From Sinorhizobium shofinae (lineage in GTDB: Bacteria > Pseudomonadota > Alphaproteobacteria > Rhizobiales > Rhizobiaceae): a DNA stretch of 64,000 nt. Within the stretch, counting starts at the first letter, position 1. Each line of letters opens with the position of its first letter. The notes beneath the pieces are model-generated. The model was not told where the DNA came from. It saw only the letters and a list, made by a program, of their open reading frames with translations, and ran no database searches. The translations under genes were made by a program, and so were the position numbers. This document shows, piece after piece, positions 16,510 to 25,211 of the stretch. The DNA is taken from NCBI GenBank assembly GCA_001704765.1, contig MBFK01000093.1:176022-240021 (forward strand), given 5' to 3'.

Positions 16510-17862
16510 TCAGGCTGCTTTGCTGTGGGTTCGCGCCGATTGCTCCAGATAGGCATCGAAGGCGGCAGCGACGGCGCGGATCAGGAAGCGTCCCTCCTCG
16601 CGCAACCGTATGACCCCGCCGGCGTTTTCCAGAACACCATCGCTCTCCAGCATGGCGAGCCGGACATTGCCGTCGAGAAGCGTGCGAGGCTCGAAGCCGT
16701 GTGCGGCGGCAAGGGCGGGAACGTCGACGCGGAAGTCGCACATCAAGCGCTCGATGATGTTTGCCCGCAGCCGGTCTTCCGCCGTCAAGCGGTAGCCTTT
16801 CACGGTGGCAAGACGGCCGGAGGCGATCCGCTGCGCGTAGAGACCGGGGAGTACCTCGTTCTGGACATAACCGCCCGTCATCCGGCCAATTGCCGAGGCA
16901 CCGAAGCCGATGAGAGTGTCGCAGGCGTCGGTGGTGTAGCCCTGGAAATTGCGGTGCAATTGCCCGTTCGCCTGCGCAAGCGCAAGGCTGTCGTCCGCCC
17001 GGGCGAAATGGTCGAGACCAATGCGGCGATAGCCGGCTGCAATGAGGGTTTCCGCGATCGCCTCCGCCTGGGCAACACGGCCTTCCGCGTTTGCGAGTGC
17101 GGCCTCGTCGATCAGCCGCTGATGCCTCTTGAAGGAGGGAATATGGGCATAGCCGAAGACGGCGAAGCGGTCTGGCCCCATTGCGATTGCGGCCTTGGCC
17201 GTTTCGATGCAGGATTCGACCGTCTGGTGCGGCAGGCCATAGATGAGATCGAAATTGATGCTGTCGACGCCGGCCTGACGCAGCCGCGAAACCGCCTCCA
17301 TCGTCTGTTCCTCGCTCTGGATCCGGTTGATCGCCTTCTGCACGACCGGATCGAAGCTCTGCACCCCGAGGCTTGCCCGGCGAACCCCCGCTTCTCCGAG
17401 AGCCGTCGCCATCTCCTGCTCTAGCGTTCTCGGATCGATTTCCACCGCGATTTCGGCAGTACCGGCGAAATCGAAACGCTCGCGCAGAAGCCCGGTCAGC
17501 GCCAGCATTTCCTCGGGTCGCATGATTGTCGGCGTCCCTCCGCCGAAATGCACATGGTCGATGTTGAGCGGCGCCTTCGTCGTTGCGGAAACGAGGTGTA
17601 TCTCCTCGCGCAGCATGTCGAGATAGTCGAGGATCGGCTGGTCGCGCTGCGTGATCGTCGTGTGGCAGCCGCAGTACCAGCACATCGAACGGCAGAAAGG
17701 TATGTGCAGGTAAAGCGACGCAGGCTTGTCCAGCGGCGTGGCGGCAAGCCAGTCGCCATAGATGCCGGCGTCGATGGCGGGTGAGAAGCGGGGCGCCGTC
17801 GGGTAGCTCGTGTAGCGAGGCAGGCGCGCCTCGCCATATTTTGCGACAAGGGCCGGTTGCAT
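16510..17862 (-). CDS. hemN: Oxygen-independent coproporphyrinogen III oxidase
   Basis: A 450-residue radical SAM enzyme for the anaerobic decarboxylation step of haem synthesis. The cluster motif CxxxCxxC is at Cys57, Cys61 and Cys64 (PFCRSMCWYCGC), with the extra cysteine two residues on that is typical of true HemN. VHFGGGTPT, IDPRTL and GFGASAIG also match. Haem supply without O2 is needed for NorB, NorC and the Nap cytochromes. A dyad at 17930-17943 lies about 75 bases upstream. Confidence 0.95.
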   Translation of the reverse strand: MQPALVAKYGEARLPRYTSYPTAPRFSPAIDAGIYGDWLAATPLDKPASLYLHIPFCRSMCWYCGCHTTITQRDQPILDYLDMLREEIHLVSATTKAPLNIDHVHFGGGTPTIMRPEEMLALTGLLRERFDFAGTAEIAVEIDPRTLEQEMATALGEAGVRRASLGVQSFDPVVQKAINRIQSEEQTMEAVSRLRQAGVDSINFDLIYGLPHQTVESCIETAKAAIAMGPDRFAVFGYAHIPSFKRHQRLIDEAALANAEGRVAQAEAIAETLIAAGYRRIGLDHFARADDSLALAQANGQLHRNFQGYTTDACDTLIGFGASAIGRMTGGYVQNEVLPGLYAQRIASGRLATVKGYRLTAEDRLRANIIERLMCDFRVDVPALAAAHGFEPRTLLDGNVRLAMLESDGVLENAGGVIRLREEGRFLIRAVAAAFDAYLEQSARTHSKAA

Positions 17863-17929
17863 GAGAGGTTCCTTCCAGTGCGGGAAAACGATTTGAGCGC
17901 CATCCTAGAGGTGCACCGGGTCTTTCTCT

Positions 17930-17943
17930 TTGAGCGATATCAA
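17930..17943 (-). promoter_or_regulatory. FNR-type dyad upstream of hemN
   Basis: TTGAGCGATATCAA, with T on the left and GG on the right, so intermediate between the two flank classes seen in this window. Its centre predicts a hemN start near 17895 and a 33-base leader. A second dyad lies 46 bases away toward the divergent operon. Confidence 0.7.
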
Positions 17944-17975
17944 GGATCGGGACAAAGGAGTTTCTCGCGAATTGT

Positions 17976-17989
17976 TTGCTCGCCGTCAA
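17976..17989 (+). promoter_or_regulatory. NnrR-type dyad upstream of the DUF2249 operon
   Basis: TTGCTCGCCGTCAA within TTTG...CAAAG. The centre lies about 113 bases before the first DUF2249 gene; a class II start would be near 18024 with a leader of about 72 bases. Confidence 0.65.
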
Positions 17990-18095
17990 AGTGGCAGGGC
18001 GGGCCGAAGGTTACGCTCGCCAAGTTCCGGTATTGTTGTGCCGCCGCCGTACCGGAACGAACGAAGGGCGGCCATCAAAGAGATTTGCCACGACA

Positions 18096-18371
18096 ATGAC
18101 GGATACAAAGCCATCCATCGACGTTCGCACTGTTCCGCCGCGCGAGCGTCATCCCCGAATCTTCGGCATGCTCGGCGCGCTCCTGCCCGGCGGCTCGATG
18201 CTGATTACCAGCGACCACGACCCGCGCCCACTCCATTACCAGTTGGAGACGAATTTTCCGGGCCAGTTCGGATGGGACTATCTGGAAGCAGGGCCGGAGG
18301 TATGGCGTGTCGAAATCGCCCGCCTGGAAGACGGGGCGGGTTGCGAATGCTGCTGCGGAGCGGATCATTGA
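18096..18371 (+). CDS. DUF2249 domain protein with cysteine-rich tail
   Basis: A 91-residue single-domain DUF2249 protein: IDVRTVPPRERHPRIFGMLGALLPGGSMLITSDHDPRPLHYQLET, then GWDYLEAGPEVWRVEIARL. Its last residues (GCECCCGADH) form a metal-ligand-like cluster of four cysteines with a terminal His, frequent in this family. Function is not known; DUF2249 proteins recur in nitrogen-oxide and low-oxygen gene sets. First gene of a four-gene operon with an NnrR-type box. Start ATG 18096 (MTDTKPS) is preferred because the domain follows directly. Confidence 0.8.
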   Translation: MTDTKPSIDVRTVPPRERHPRIFGMLGALLPGGSMLITSDHDPRPLHYQLETNFPGQFGWDYLEAGPEVWRVEIARLEDGAGCECCCGADH

Positions 18372-18410
18372 TCCGCTTTATTTGAAGCGGTGAAACCAAG
18401 GTGAGGCGAA

Positions 18411-19769
18411 ATGCCAGGCGCCACGCTTTCCCGATGGACGATGTCCTACTTCGCTGCCGCCTGCCTCTTCCTGGTGATTGGCGAGGGCATGATGGTGATC
18501 GGTTACGGCTATCCGTTTGCGGGCGTCGATGCCCCGGAAACGCTGGCGCTGGTGCACGTTCTCGCCATCGGCTGGCTCGGCCTGCTGATGGTGGGAGCGC
18601 TCCTGCAATTCGTGCCGGTGCTGGTCGCCGCGCCGCTTCGCGGCGGGCGGCTTGCCCTGCCGGTGCTGCTTCTCCTTGTCGGCGGACTCCTCTTGCTCGT
18701 CGGCGGCTTTGGTGCCCTGGCGGGGGTAGGCGGGCTATCGCCCGGCGTGCTGCCGCTCGGCGCGTTGCTCTTGGTCACCGGCTTCGGACTCGCGGCCGCG
18801 ATGCTCGCAGCGACACTCTTTGCAGCGCGACCGCTTCCGCTGCCGGCCCGTTTCGTCGGGCTGGGCCTGCTCGCGTTGGTGGCGACGGTTCTGATCGGCG
18901 CCGCCTTCGCACTCGCCCTTTCGGGCGCCGTCGCGAGTGATCTCATCACCACGCTGCTCATTCACGGCGTGCCGCTCCACGCAGCCTTTGGTCTTGGCGG
19001 CTGGTTGACCCTCACCGCTGTCGGGGTCAGCTATCGACTGCTGCCGATGTTCATGCTTGCGCCCGAGGAGGCGCGCGGCACATCCCGCGTCGTCTGGTGG
19101 GCCGGCAGCGCTGCGCTGACGCTCGTCGTGGTCCGCATCGCCTGGCTTGTCTTTGACGCCTCGGCCACGGAGGAACCGCTCGCGCTTGCAGGGCTTCTCG
19201 CCGCTGTCGCCACCATTCTCTACTGCGCTGATGTCGTCCGTTTGTTTCGCGAGCGCAGGCGCAAGGCGGTGGAACTCAACATCCGGGCAAGTTATGCGGC
19301 GTTTGCGGCGCTCCTCCTGTCCGTGGTGATGTTTCTCATTCCGGGCGCCAGGGCGGCGGCCGGCGAGGGCGCTGGCGCTATCGTCTATCTCTTCGTCTTC
19401 GGCTGGCTCACGGGACTGGGGCTCGCCCAGCTCTACAAAATCGTTCCCTTCCTGACCTGGCTCGAATGCTATGGTTGCGTTCTCGGCCGTGCCGCGGTTC
19501 CGCGTGTACAGGATCTCGTCCGAGAGGGCCACTCAAGCCTCTGGTTCTGCCTCTATTACGGCGCCGTGGCGGCGGCCACGGGCTCGCTTTTTGCCGGCAG
19601 CCCCCTGTGGTTTCGCGCGGCGCTGCTGCTGCAACTCATTGCGACCCTCGGCCTAGCGGCAGAACTCGTGCGCGCTCGGATGCTGTCATCCGTTGCCGAG
19701 CCCCTGCGTTTCCCCGTCGGGACGCCTAGACCCCATCTCTTTCTGCCAATCTCTCGACAACAGGAGTGA
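18411..19769 (+). CDS. Polytopic membrane protein, CcoN-like/NnrS-like (452 aa)
   Basis: About 12 hydrophobic segments. Histidines are set in helices in a way that recalls haem-binding subunits: LALVHVLAIGWLGLLMVGAL, LLIHGVPLHAAFGLGGWL, and a KIVPFLTWLECYGC loop. I read it as a member of the short cbb3 subunit I-like group found in nitrogen-oxide gene clusters, rather than true NnrS, which is encoded separately nearby. It could bind haem and sense or handle NO, but that is inference. It starts 39 bases after the DUF2249 gene and ends 3 bases before the next. Confidence 0.7.
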   Translation: MPGATLSRWTMSYFAAACLFLVIGEGMMVIGYGYPFAGVDAPETLALVHVLAIGWLGLLMVGALLQFVPVLVAAPLRGGRLALPVLLLLVGGLLLLVGGFGALAGVGGLSPGVLPLGALLLVTGFGLAAAMLAATLFAARPLPLPARFVGLGLLALVATVLIGAAFALALSGAVASDLITTLLIHGVPLHAAFGLGGWLTLTAVGVSYRLLPMFMLAPEEARGTSRVVWWAGSAALTLVVVRIAWLVFDASATEEPLALAGLLAAVATILYCADVVRLFRERRRKAVELNIRASYAAFAALLLSVVMFLIPGARAAAGEGAGAIVYLFVFGWLTGLGLAQLYKIVPFLTWLECYGCVLGRAAVPRVQDLVREGHSSLWFCLYYGAVAAATGSLFAGSPLWFRAALLLQLIATLGLAAELVRARMLSSVAEPLRFPVGTPRPHLFLPISRQQE

Positions 19770-19772
19770 CCG

Positions 19773-20288
19773 ATGAACCCTGCACCCCGAGAACTCGACG
19801 TTCGGCCCATATTGAGGAGCGGCGGCGAGCCGTTCCAGGCCATCATGGAGGCCGTCAACGGCCTTGAGGCCGGGCAAGCCCTGCGGCTGTTCGCGACCTT
19901 CCGCCCGCAACCGCTGTTCAAGGTGATGGCGAGCCGCGGCTTTGCCCACGAAGCGCGGGAATTAGAGGGTGGCGATTGGGAGGTTCTGTTCACACCTCGA
20001 GAGACGGTCGCTCCGGTCGAGGTGTCCGCCGACGCGCAAGATCCGGAGGCCTGGCCAGATCCGAGTGAACACCTCGATCTGACCGAGCTTGACCCGCCGG
20101 AGCCGATGGTACGTATCCTGGCCGCGGCCGAACGGCTGCAGCCGGGCGAGGTTCTGTTCGCCCTGCTTTCGCGCGAGCCGGTCTTCCTTTTCCCGGAGCT
20201 TGCAAAGCGCGGGCATCAGTGGGCTGGCAATTTCGACGAGACACGCACCACCTTCCGTATTTTCGTGCGCGCCGGAAAGAAAGGCTGA
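19773..20288 (+). CDS. Tandem DUF2249 protein (171 aa)
   Basis: Two DUF2249 units in a row: residues about 6-75 (LDVRPILRSGGEPFQAIMEAVNGLEAGQALRLFATFRPQPLFKVMASRG) and about 98-168 (LDLTELDPPEPMVRILAAAERLQPGEVLFALLSREPVFLFPELAKRGH). It lacks the cysteine tail of the first operon gene. The linker is acidic. Role unknown; the repeat and the 3-base spacing from the membrane gene suggest a soluble partner of that protein. Confidence 0.8.
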   Translation: MNPAPRELDVRPILRSGGEPFQAIMEAVNGLEAGQALRLFATFRPQPLFKVMASRGFAHEARELEGGDWEVLFTPRETVAPVEVSADAQDPEAWPDPSEHLDLTELDPPEPMVRILAAAERLQPGEVLFALLSREPVFLFPELAKRGHQWAGNFDETRTTFRIFVRAGKKG

Positions 20289-20292
20289 CGCC

Positions 20293-20586
20293 ATGAGCGA
20301 AGCGACGAACGAGACCGTCTGCGGCGCGATCCGCGACGCGCTCCGCATGATCATCGATCCCGAACTTGGCCGCAACATCGTCGATCTCGGTCTCATCTAC
20401 GATGTCTCCGTCGAAGATGGCGGCATCGCCCATGTGACGATGACGACGACCACGAGGGGATGTCCGGCCAGCGAATATCTGAAGGAGGCAGTCCGCAACT
20501 GCGTCTGGTATGTGCCGGGAGTAGAATATGCCGAAGTCCGGCTGACCTACGAGCCAGCCTGGACACCGGAGATGATGGCGAGTTGA
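20293..20586 (+). CDS. DUF59/MIP18 family protein (PaaD/SufT-like)
   Basis: A 97-residue protein with the DUF59 signature: IRDALRMIIDPELGRNIVDLGLIYDVSV, then TMTTTTRGCPASEYLKEAV and VPGVEYAEVRLTYEPAWTPEMM. The TxxGCP cysteine is the reactive residue in this family, which includes iron-sulfur assembly factors such as SufT and MIP18. It closes the DUF2249 operon and is followed by a strong terminator. A role in metal-centre assembly or repair under NO is plausible but unproven. Confidence 0.85.
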   Translation: MSEATNETVCGAIRDALRMIIDPELGRNIVDLGLIYDVSVEDGGIAHVTMTTTTRGCPASEYLKEAVRNCVWYVPGVEYAEVRLTYEPAWTPEMMAS

Positions 20587-20615
20587 GGCTTCATGGTCCG
20601 GTGCGCAGAAGCGGG

Positions 20616-20648
20616 AACGGCCCGGGAATCGAATTCCCGGGCCGTTTT
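20616..20648. terminator. Bidirectional terminator, DUF2249 operon / nnrS
   Basis: Perfect 14-bp stem (20616-20629 with 20633-20646), 3-base loop, followed by T residues. It separates the convergent DUF59 and nnrS genes. Confidence 0.85.
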
Positions 20649-20671
20649 GCTGTGACCAGCTTTTATGGCCA

Positions 20672-21883
20672 TCAGCGCAGCGCGCGGCGCTTGCTAACCA
20701 GAATTGGCCCGTATTCGAGGCAGAACAGCGAGAAAGCCAGGATCCAGAGGCCGCCGGACGCGGCGTAGAGTTCGGTCGCGGCCTCGGGCAGCATTTCTGC
20801 CAGAGGCCGCAACACTGCCGCAAGCACCACTGCGGCGTAGGAGGCGACGGTCGGGCGCGATGCCGTCAGCGGATGGCCGGTGTGGCCGCGGCTGGCGCGC
20901 GTCATCACCGCGAGCATCATGGACGCGATGGCGCCGACGGTCAGCACATGCATGACAGGGTGCTCTTCGACGAAACCGAGCGCGCCGAACCCTATTGCGG
21001 CGAAGCCCAAGGGAACGAAGGCGTAGGCCACGTGCAGGATGACGAGCAGCATTTCCGGCCAGGTGGCCCAGCCCCGCCAACGTCCGAGCCGGATGGCGTG
21101 CAGCAAGGCGGCGGCAAAGCCTCCGAGCGCCGTGGTGGGATGCTCCGGAACGAGCGTCCACGATGCGAGTGCGGCGACACCTGCGAGGATGGCGACCGTA
21201 TCGAAGCGATTATAGGGAACAGGAAAGTCGGTGCGGCCGAAGCGGTTCAGCCAGTTGCGGGTGAAGCTCGGCAGAATCCGCCCGCCGACGATGGTGACAA
21301 GGACCACATAGGCGGAGATGCCGAGGCGCATCGCAATATGCGCGTGGTCTCCGGTGATCACCGCCACATGAAAGCAGGCATTGGCGAGAGACAGTGCCAA
21401 AAGCCCGCCGAGCACCTTCAAGTCCTTCCACTTGCGGCCGGCGATCACCTCGCGGGCGCAAATGAAAAGCAACGCCGGAAGGAAGAGGCTGTCTATCGCC
21501 GCGGCAACCGGGACGCCGATCGTATCCGGCGACAGGAGCGCCGCGCGTCCCGTCATCCAGAGCGCGAACAGCCCGGCGAGCGGCCAACCCGAGACCGGTA
21601 GCCGACCCGTCCAGTTCGGCACCGCCGTCAGGAGAAAGCCGGCAAGGACGGCAGAGGCGAAGCCGAACAGCATCTCGTGCGCATGCCAGGCGTGAGCGCC
21701 GTAGCTGCCGCCAAGTTCGAGATGGCCGGCGAGCGCGGCGATCCACAGACTCATAGCGGAGATCGCCCAGAGCGCCGCGCCAAGGAAAAACGGCCGGAAA
21801 CCGTATGAAAAGAGCACTGGCCCCGTCCGCGCCAGGCCCCGCGGGACGTGGCCGGGCCGCTCCGCCACCTTCGATCCATTCAT
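20672..21883 (-). CDS. nnrS: NnrS family haem-copper membrane protein
   Basis: A 403-residue, 12-helix protein of PF05940. Motifs are FSYGFRPFFLGAALWA, HAWHAHEMLFGFASAVLAGFLLTAVPNWTGR, GGRILPSFTRNWLNR and HVLTVGAIASMMLAVMTRASRGHTGH. NnrS proteins bind haem and copper, depend on NO-responsive regulators and relieve nitrosative stress. A dyad at 21941-21954 gives a predicted 23-base leader. Divergent from nirK. Confidence 0.94.
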   Translation of the reverse strand: MNGSKVAERPGHVPRGLARTGPVLFSYGFRPFFLGAALWAISAMSLWIAALAGHLELGGSYGAHAWHAHEMLFGFASAVLAGFLLTAVPNWTGRLPVSGWPLAGLFALWMTGRAALLSPDTIGVPVAAAIDSLFLPALLFICAREVIAGRKWKDLKVLGGLLALSLANACFHVAVITGDHAHIAMRLGISAYVVLVTIVGGRILPSFTRNWLNRFGRTDFPVPYNRFDTVAILAGVAALASWTLVPEHPTTALGGFAAALLHAIRLGRWRGWATWPEMLLVILHVAYAFVPLGFAAIGFGALGFVEEHPVMHVLTVGAIASMMLAVMTRASRGHTGHPLTASRPTVASYAAVVLAAVLRPLAEMLPEAATELYAASGGLWILAFSLFCLEYGPILVSKRRALR

Positions 21884-21940
21884 AATTCAACTCCTGATGT
21901 TTGGCTCGCACCTGACTACCGGAATTGCGAAAGGTCTTCT

Positions 21941-21954
21941 TTGATAATTGGCAA
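21941..21954 (-). promoter_or_regulatory. NnrR-type dyad upstream of nnrS
   Basis: TTGATAATTGGCAA within TTTG...CAAAG. Centre 64 bases before the nnrS ATG; predicted start near 21906. Confidence 0.72.
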
Positions 21955-22046
21955 AGACACGCCGGGTGCATGCGGCGCGTGCAGTTACCAGGAGATCGGC
22001 TGTCGCTCCTGCCCGTCAAAATGTCGCACCCGGGCAATCTGACTAT

Positions 22047-22060
22047 TTGTTCCACCTCAA
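22047..22060 (+). promoter_or_regulatory. NnrR-type dyad upstream of nirK
   Basis: TTGTTCCACCTCAA within TTTG...CAAAG. Centre 82 bases before the nirK ATG; predicted transcript start near 22095 with a 41-base leader containing the AAGGAGAGG ribosome site. Confidence 0.72.
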
Positions 22061-22135
22061 AGAGTGTGGCCTCGACCCTCCTAGGATGAGAACGACCGGG
22101 CGATATTCGCTCCGTCCTTTTCAAGGAGAGGTTCC

Positions 22136-23266
22136 ATGACTGATCAATTCCAGATGACACGCCGCAGCATGCTGGCCGGCGCGGCGATTGCGGGCGCACT
22201 GACGCCGCTCGTCGGCGCGGTATCCGCGCATGCGGAAGAGGCGGTCGCCAAGACCGCCGCCGTTGACGTTGCTTCGCTGCCACGCGTGAAGGTCGATCTC
22301 GTCAAGCCGCCATTCGTCCACGCCCATGCGCAGAAGGCCGAAGGCGGCCCGAAGCTCGTCGAGTTCATGCTGACGATCGAGGAGAAGAAGATCGTTGTCG
22401 ACGACCAGGGCACGGAAGTCCAGGCGATGACCTTCAACGGCTCGGTTCCCGGTCCGTTGATGGTCGTGCACCAGGACGACTATGTCGAACTGACGCTGGT
22501 CAACCCAGAAACCAACACCTTGCAGCACAATATCGACTTCCATTCGGCAACCGGCGCGCTTGGCGGCGGCGCGCTGACGGTCGTCAACCCGGGCGAGAGC
22601 ACGGTTTTGCGCTTCAAGGCGACGAAGGCAGGCGTCTTCGTCTACCACTGCGCACCTCCCGGCATGGTTCCATGGCACGTCACCTCCGGCATGAACGGCG
22701 CGATCATGGTGCTGCCGCGCGAGGGACTGACGGACGGCCAGGGCAAGTCGCTGACCTATGACAAGGTCTACTATGTCGGCGAGCAGGACTTCTACGTGCC
22801 GCGTGACGAGCAGGGCAATTTCAAGAAGTACGAGAGCGCCGGCGACGCCTATGCGGATACGCTGGAGGTGATGCGAACCCTGACCCCGAGCCACATTGTC
22901 TTCAACGGCGCGGTGGGGGCGCTCACCGGCGACAACGCGCTGAAGGCCGCCGTCGGCGAAAAGGTCCTGATCGTTCATTCGCAAGCCAACCGCGACACCC
23001 GCCCGCATCTGATCGGCGGCCACGGCGACTATGTCTGGGCGACCGGCAAGTTCCGCAATCCTCCGGATCGCGACCAGGAAACCTGGTTCATTCCCGGCGG
23101 CACGGCAGGCGCGGCCTTCTACACCTTCGAGCAGCCCGGCATCTACGCCTATGTGAACCATAACCTGATCGAAGCGTTCGAGCTCGGCGCCGCTGCCCAT
23201 TTCACCGTCACCGGCGAGTGGAACGACGATCTCATGACGTCGGTTCGCGCACCGTCGGGCACCTGA
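22136..23266 (+). CDS. nirK: Copper-containing nitrite reductase
   Basis: A 376-residue periplasmic enzyme reducing nitrite to NO. A Tat signal ([15 protein letters not shown]) ends near residue 33 (AHA-EE). Type 1 copper ligands are His131, Cys172, His181 and Met186 ([24 protein letters not shown]). Type 2 ligands are His136, His171 and a C-terminal His in [11 protein letters not shown]. The catalytic Asp134 is present. Electrons probably come from the pseudoazurin encoded at 25212. nirV follows after a hairpin. Confidence 0.97.
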   Translation: MTDQFQMTRRSMLAGAAIAGALTPLVGAVSAHAEEAVAKTAAVDVASLPRVKVDLVKPPFVHAHAQKAEGGPKLVEFMLTIEEKKIVVDDQGTEVQAMTFNGSVPGPLMVVHQDDYVELTLVNPETNTLQHNIDFHSATGALGGGALTVVNPGESTVLRFKATKAGVFVYHCAPPGMVPWHVTSGMNGAIMVLPREGLTDGQGKSLTYDKVYYVGEQDFYVPRDEQGNFKKYESAGDAYADTLEVMRTLTPSHIVFNGAVGALTGDNALKAAVGEKVLIVHSQANRDTRPHLIGGHGDYVWATGKFRNPPDRDQETWFIPGGTAGAAFYTFEQPGIYAYVNHNLIEAFELGAAAHFTVTGEWNDDLMTSVRAPSGT

Positions 23267-23280
23267 GACCGTCGCGCGCG

Positions 23281-23313
23281 GCCTGCGCCGGCGGGAGCTC
23301 CGCCGGCGCAGGC
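23281..23313 (+). terminator. Hairpin between nirK and nirV
   Basis: 14-bp perfect GC-rich stem (23281-23294 with 23300-23313), loop GAGCT, no T-tract. It starts 14 bases after the nirK stop and 65 bases before nirV. It may protect the nirK transcript or reduce read-through into nirV. Confidence 0.55.
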
Positions 23314-23377
23314 ATTGATGTCGCCGCATGATCCTTTGCGGAAACAAGCAAAGAAGGATCGTCGCAAGGAGGCCGTC

Positions 23378-24292
23378 ATGGCCGCGCTTTCAGACAAACG
23401 AGAAGTCACGTCCTTATCGCTGGCGATCCCATCGGTCCTCTTCCTGCTTCTCGCCGGCCTCCTCGCAAAGCAATCGGGCCTTTTGTTCAGCGCACCGGTC
23501 GGCATCGCGCTCGACGAGCCGCCCATCGTCGTTGTCGCCCCGCGGGACTTCCGTTACCGCGTCGCTGGCGAATTTTTCAAGAATGGCTATGCCGTCGACG
23601 GGCCGATGATGACGGTGCGCATGAGCGCGCCGCTCACCATCATGAAATACCAGGTGACGGCCGCGGACTATGCGCGCTGTGTCGCCGAAGGCGCCTGTCC
23701 GCCCGCCGAGCCCGAGCATGCGCCAGCGGATCCTGAACTGATACCGGCAACTGGCGTCAGCTTCGACGACGCAGAGGCCTATGCCGCCTGGTTCAGCCGC
23801 AACACCGGCGCGGTCTGGGTGCTTCCGACGGACGAGCAACTCGCCTTTGCCGCCGGCAGCCGTTTCCCGGACGATGCCCTCGGCGTCGATTCCGACAGCT
23901 CGAATCCGGCCCTGCGCTGGCTCGCCGACTATCGCCGCGAGACGGCGCGCAAGGCGTCGCGCGAGCCGGAGCCGCAGCCGCTCAGACACTTCGGAGAAAG
24001 CGAGACCGGGCTTGCCGACTTCGCCGGCAATGTCTGGGAGTGGACGACGACCTGTAGCCGCCGTGTCACCCTGGACCGTTCGGGGTCCGTCATCAGCGAT
24101 GCCTCCTCCTGCGGGATCTACATCGCGACCGGCAAGCACCGCGCCGCGCTCAGTTCCTTCGTCCGCAATCCCAAGGGTGGCGGCTGCGCCGTCGGCGCTC
24201 CTCCCGACAATGTGGGTTTCCGCCTGGTGAAGGATATTCGCTGGTATGCGCCCCTTCTAAAGACGCTGAAGGCGAGGGGCCTGCGCGTATGA
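23378..24292 (+). CDS. nirV: NirV, formylglycine-generating enzyme-like protein
   Basis: A 304-residue protein with an N-terminal membrane anchor (about residues 13-32) and an FGE-sulfatase/SUMF1 domain: MMTVRMSAPLTIMKYQVTAADYARCV, GVSFDDAEAYAAWFSRNTG, TGLADFAGNVWEWTTTC and VRNPKGGGCAVGAPPDNVGFRLV. NirV accompanies nirK in many denitrifiers; its substrate is unknown. ATG 23378 has an AAGGAGG site; the upstream ATGs at 23315 and 23318 lack one. Confidence 0.9.
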   Translation: MAALSDKREVTSLSLAIPSVLFLLLAGLLAKQSGLLFSAPVGIALDEPPIVVVAPRDFRYRVAGEFFKNGYAVDGPMMTVRMSAPLTIMKYQVTAADYARCVAEGACPPAEPEHAPADPELIPATGVSFDDAEAYAAWFSRNTGAVWVLPTDEQLAFAAGSRFPDDALGVDSDSSNPALRWLADYRRETARKASREPEPQPLRHFGESETGLADFAGNVWEWTTTCSRRVTLDRSGSVISDASSCGIYIATGKHRAALSSFVRNPKGGGCAVGAPPDNVGFRLVKDIRWYAPLLKTLKARGLRV

Positions 24293-24406
24293 TGCCCGTC
24301 ATGCGCGACCGGCGCGAACCTCGGCTTTTTTCCCCCTGCCTGCCATGATAGGACTCATAAGGGGTGCAGGTGAGGGCGCGCTAGGCGCGCCGATGGGGGA
24401 GATGGA

Positions 24407-25102
24407 ATGAAGATCGACCGGAGCGTGGTGAGGTCGCTTCCCCTGTTCGACAGGATGAGCGACGCGGATCTTGACAGATTGCTGGGTCACGCAACGGCAA
24501 GACGCGTGCCGCCAGGCGACGCCGTGTTCGAGCAGGGCCAGACGGCCACCAGCTTTTTCCTTCTCCTGCATGGGCGGCTGAAGGTGACCCAGGTCACGGA
24601 GGATGGCCAGCAGATCATCGTACGCGTCGTCCATCCGGGAGACCTCTTCGGGTTCGCCAAGGCACTGCAGCGTTCGGACTATCCAGGCACCGCGACGGCG
24701 GTCACCGAAAGCGTCGCCTTATCCTGGCCGACGGACCTCTGGCCGCAATTCGTCGAGCAAAATCCGCGTCTGGCAATCAGCACCATGCAGACGATCGGTC
24801 AGCGTCTGGAAGAGGCGCACACGCGAATCCGTGAAATGTCCACGCAGGAAGTAGAGCGGCGCGTGGCCCATGCGGTGCTGCGCCTTTCTCGCCAGGCGGG
24901 CAAGCAGGAAAAAGGCGGCATCCGCATCGACTTTCCGATCTCGCGTCAGGACATCGCCGAGATGACCGGCACCACGCTGCACACCGTCTCGCGCATCTTG
25001 AGCGCCTGGGAGGCGAAGGGTCTGGTCGAAGGCGGGCGCCAGAAGCTGATCGTCTGCGACATGGCTGGGCTGGCTCTGCTTGCCGAGGGCGGGCGGGACT
25101 GA
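24407..25102 (+). CDS. nnrR: Crp/Fnr family regulator NnrR
   Basis: A 231-residue regulator with an N-terminal cyclic-nucleotide-like sensor domain (PGDAVFEQGQTATSFFLLLHGRLKV) and a C-terminal winged helix (ISRQDIAEMTGTTLHTVSRILSAWEAKGLV). It lacks the FNR iron-sulfur cysteines, as expected for NO-responsive NnrR. In the recognition helix the usual Glu of FNR/FixK (E-T-V-S-R) is replaced by His (H-T-V-S-R). That change may underlie the different operator edges discussed in the findings. Placement between nirV and pseudoazurin matches rhizobial nnrR. Confidence 0.9.
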   Translation: MKIDRSVVRSLPLFDRMSDADLDRLLGHATARRVPPGDAVFEQGQTATSFFLLLHGRLKVTQVTEDGQQIIVRVVHPGDLFGFAKALQRSDYPGTATAVTESVALSWPTDLWPQFVEQNPRLAISTMQTIGQRLEEAHTRIREMSTQEVERRVAHAVLRLSRQAGKQEKGGIRIDFPISRQDIAEMTGTTLHTVSRILSAWEAKGLVEGGRQKLIVCDMAGLALLAEGGRD

Positions 25103-25122
25103 CCGATCTTCATGGGATTTGT

Positions 25123-25136
25123 TTGACAGACATCAA
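25123..25136 (+). promoter_or_regulatory. NnrR-type dyad upstream of pseudoazurin
   Basis: TTGACAGACATCAA within TTTG...CAAAG. Centre 82 bases before the pseudoazurin start; predicted leader 41 bases, the same geometry as at nirK. Confidence 0.72.
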
Positions 25137-25211
25137 AGACCGGGCGCCGTTAGTGTCCTATCTCCTTTTTGCAGGAACCGAACAGGGTTCTGAAACCTAA
25201 GGAGAATTTCA

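Noticed and set aside
23336..23351. TTTG-N10-CAAAG dyad between nirK and nirV
   Set aside because: The ends match the NnrR class but the spacer is 10, not 8, so the half sites would sit on a different helix face. Not listed as an operator.
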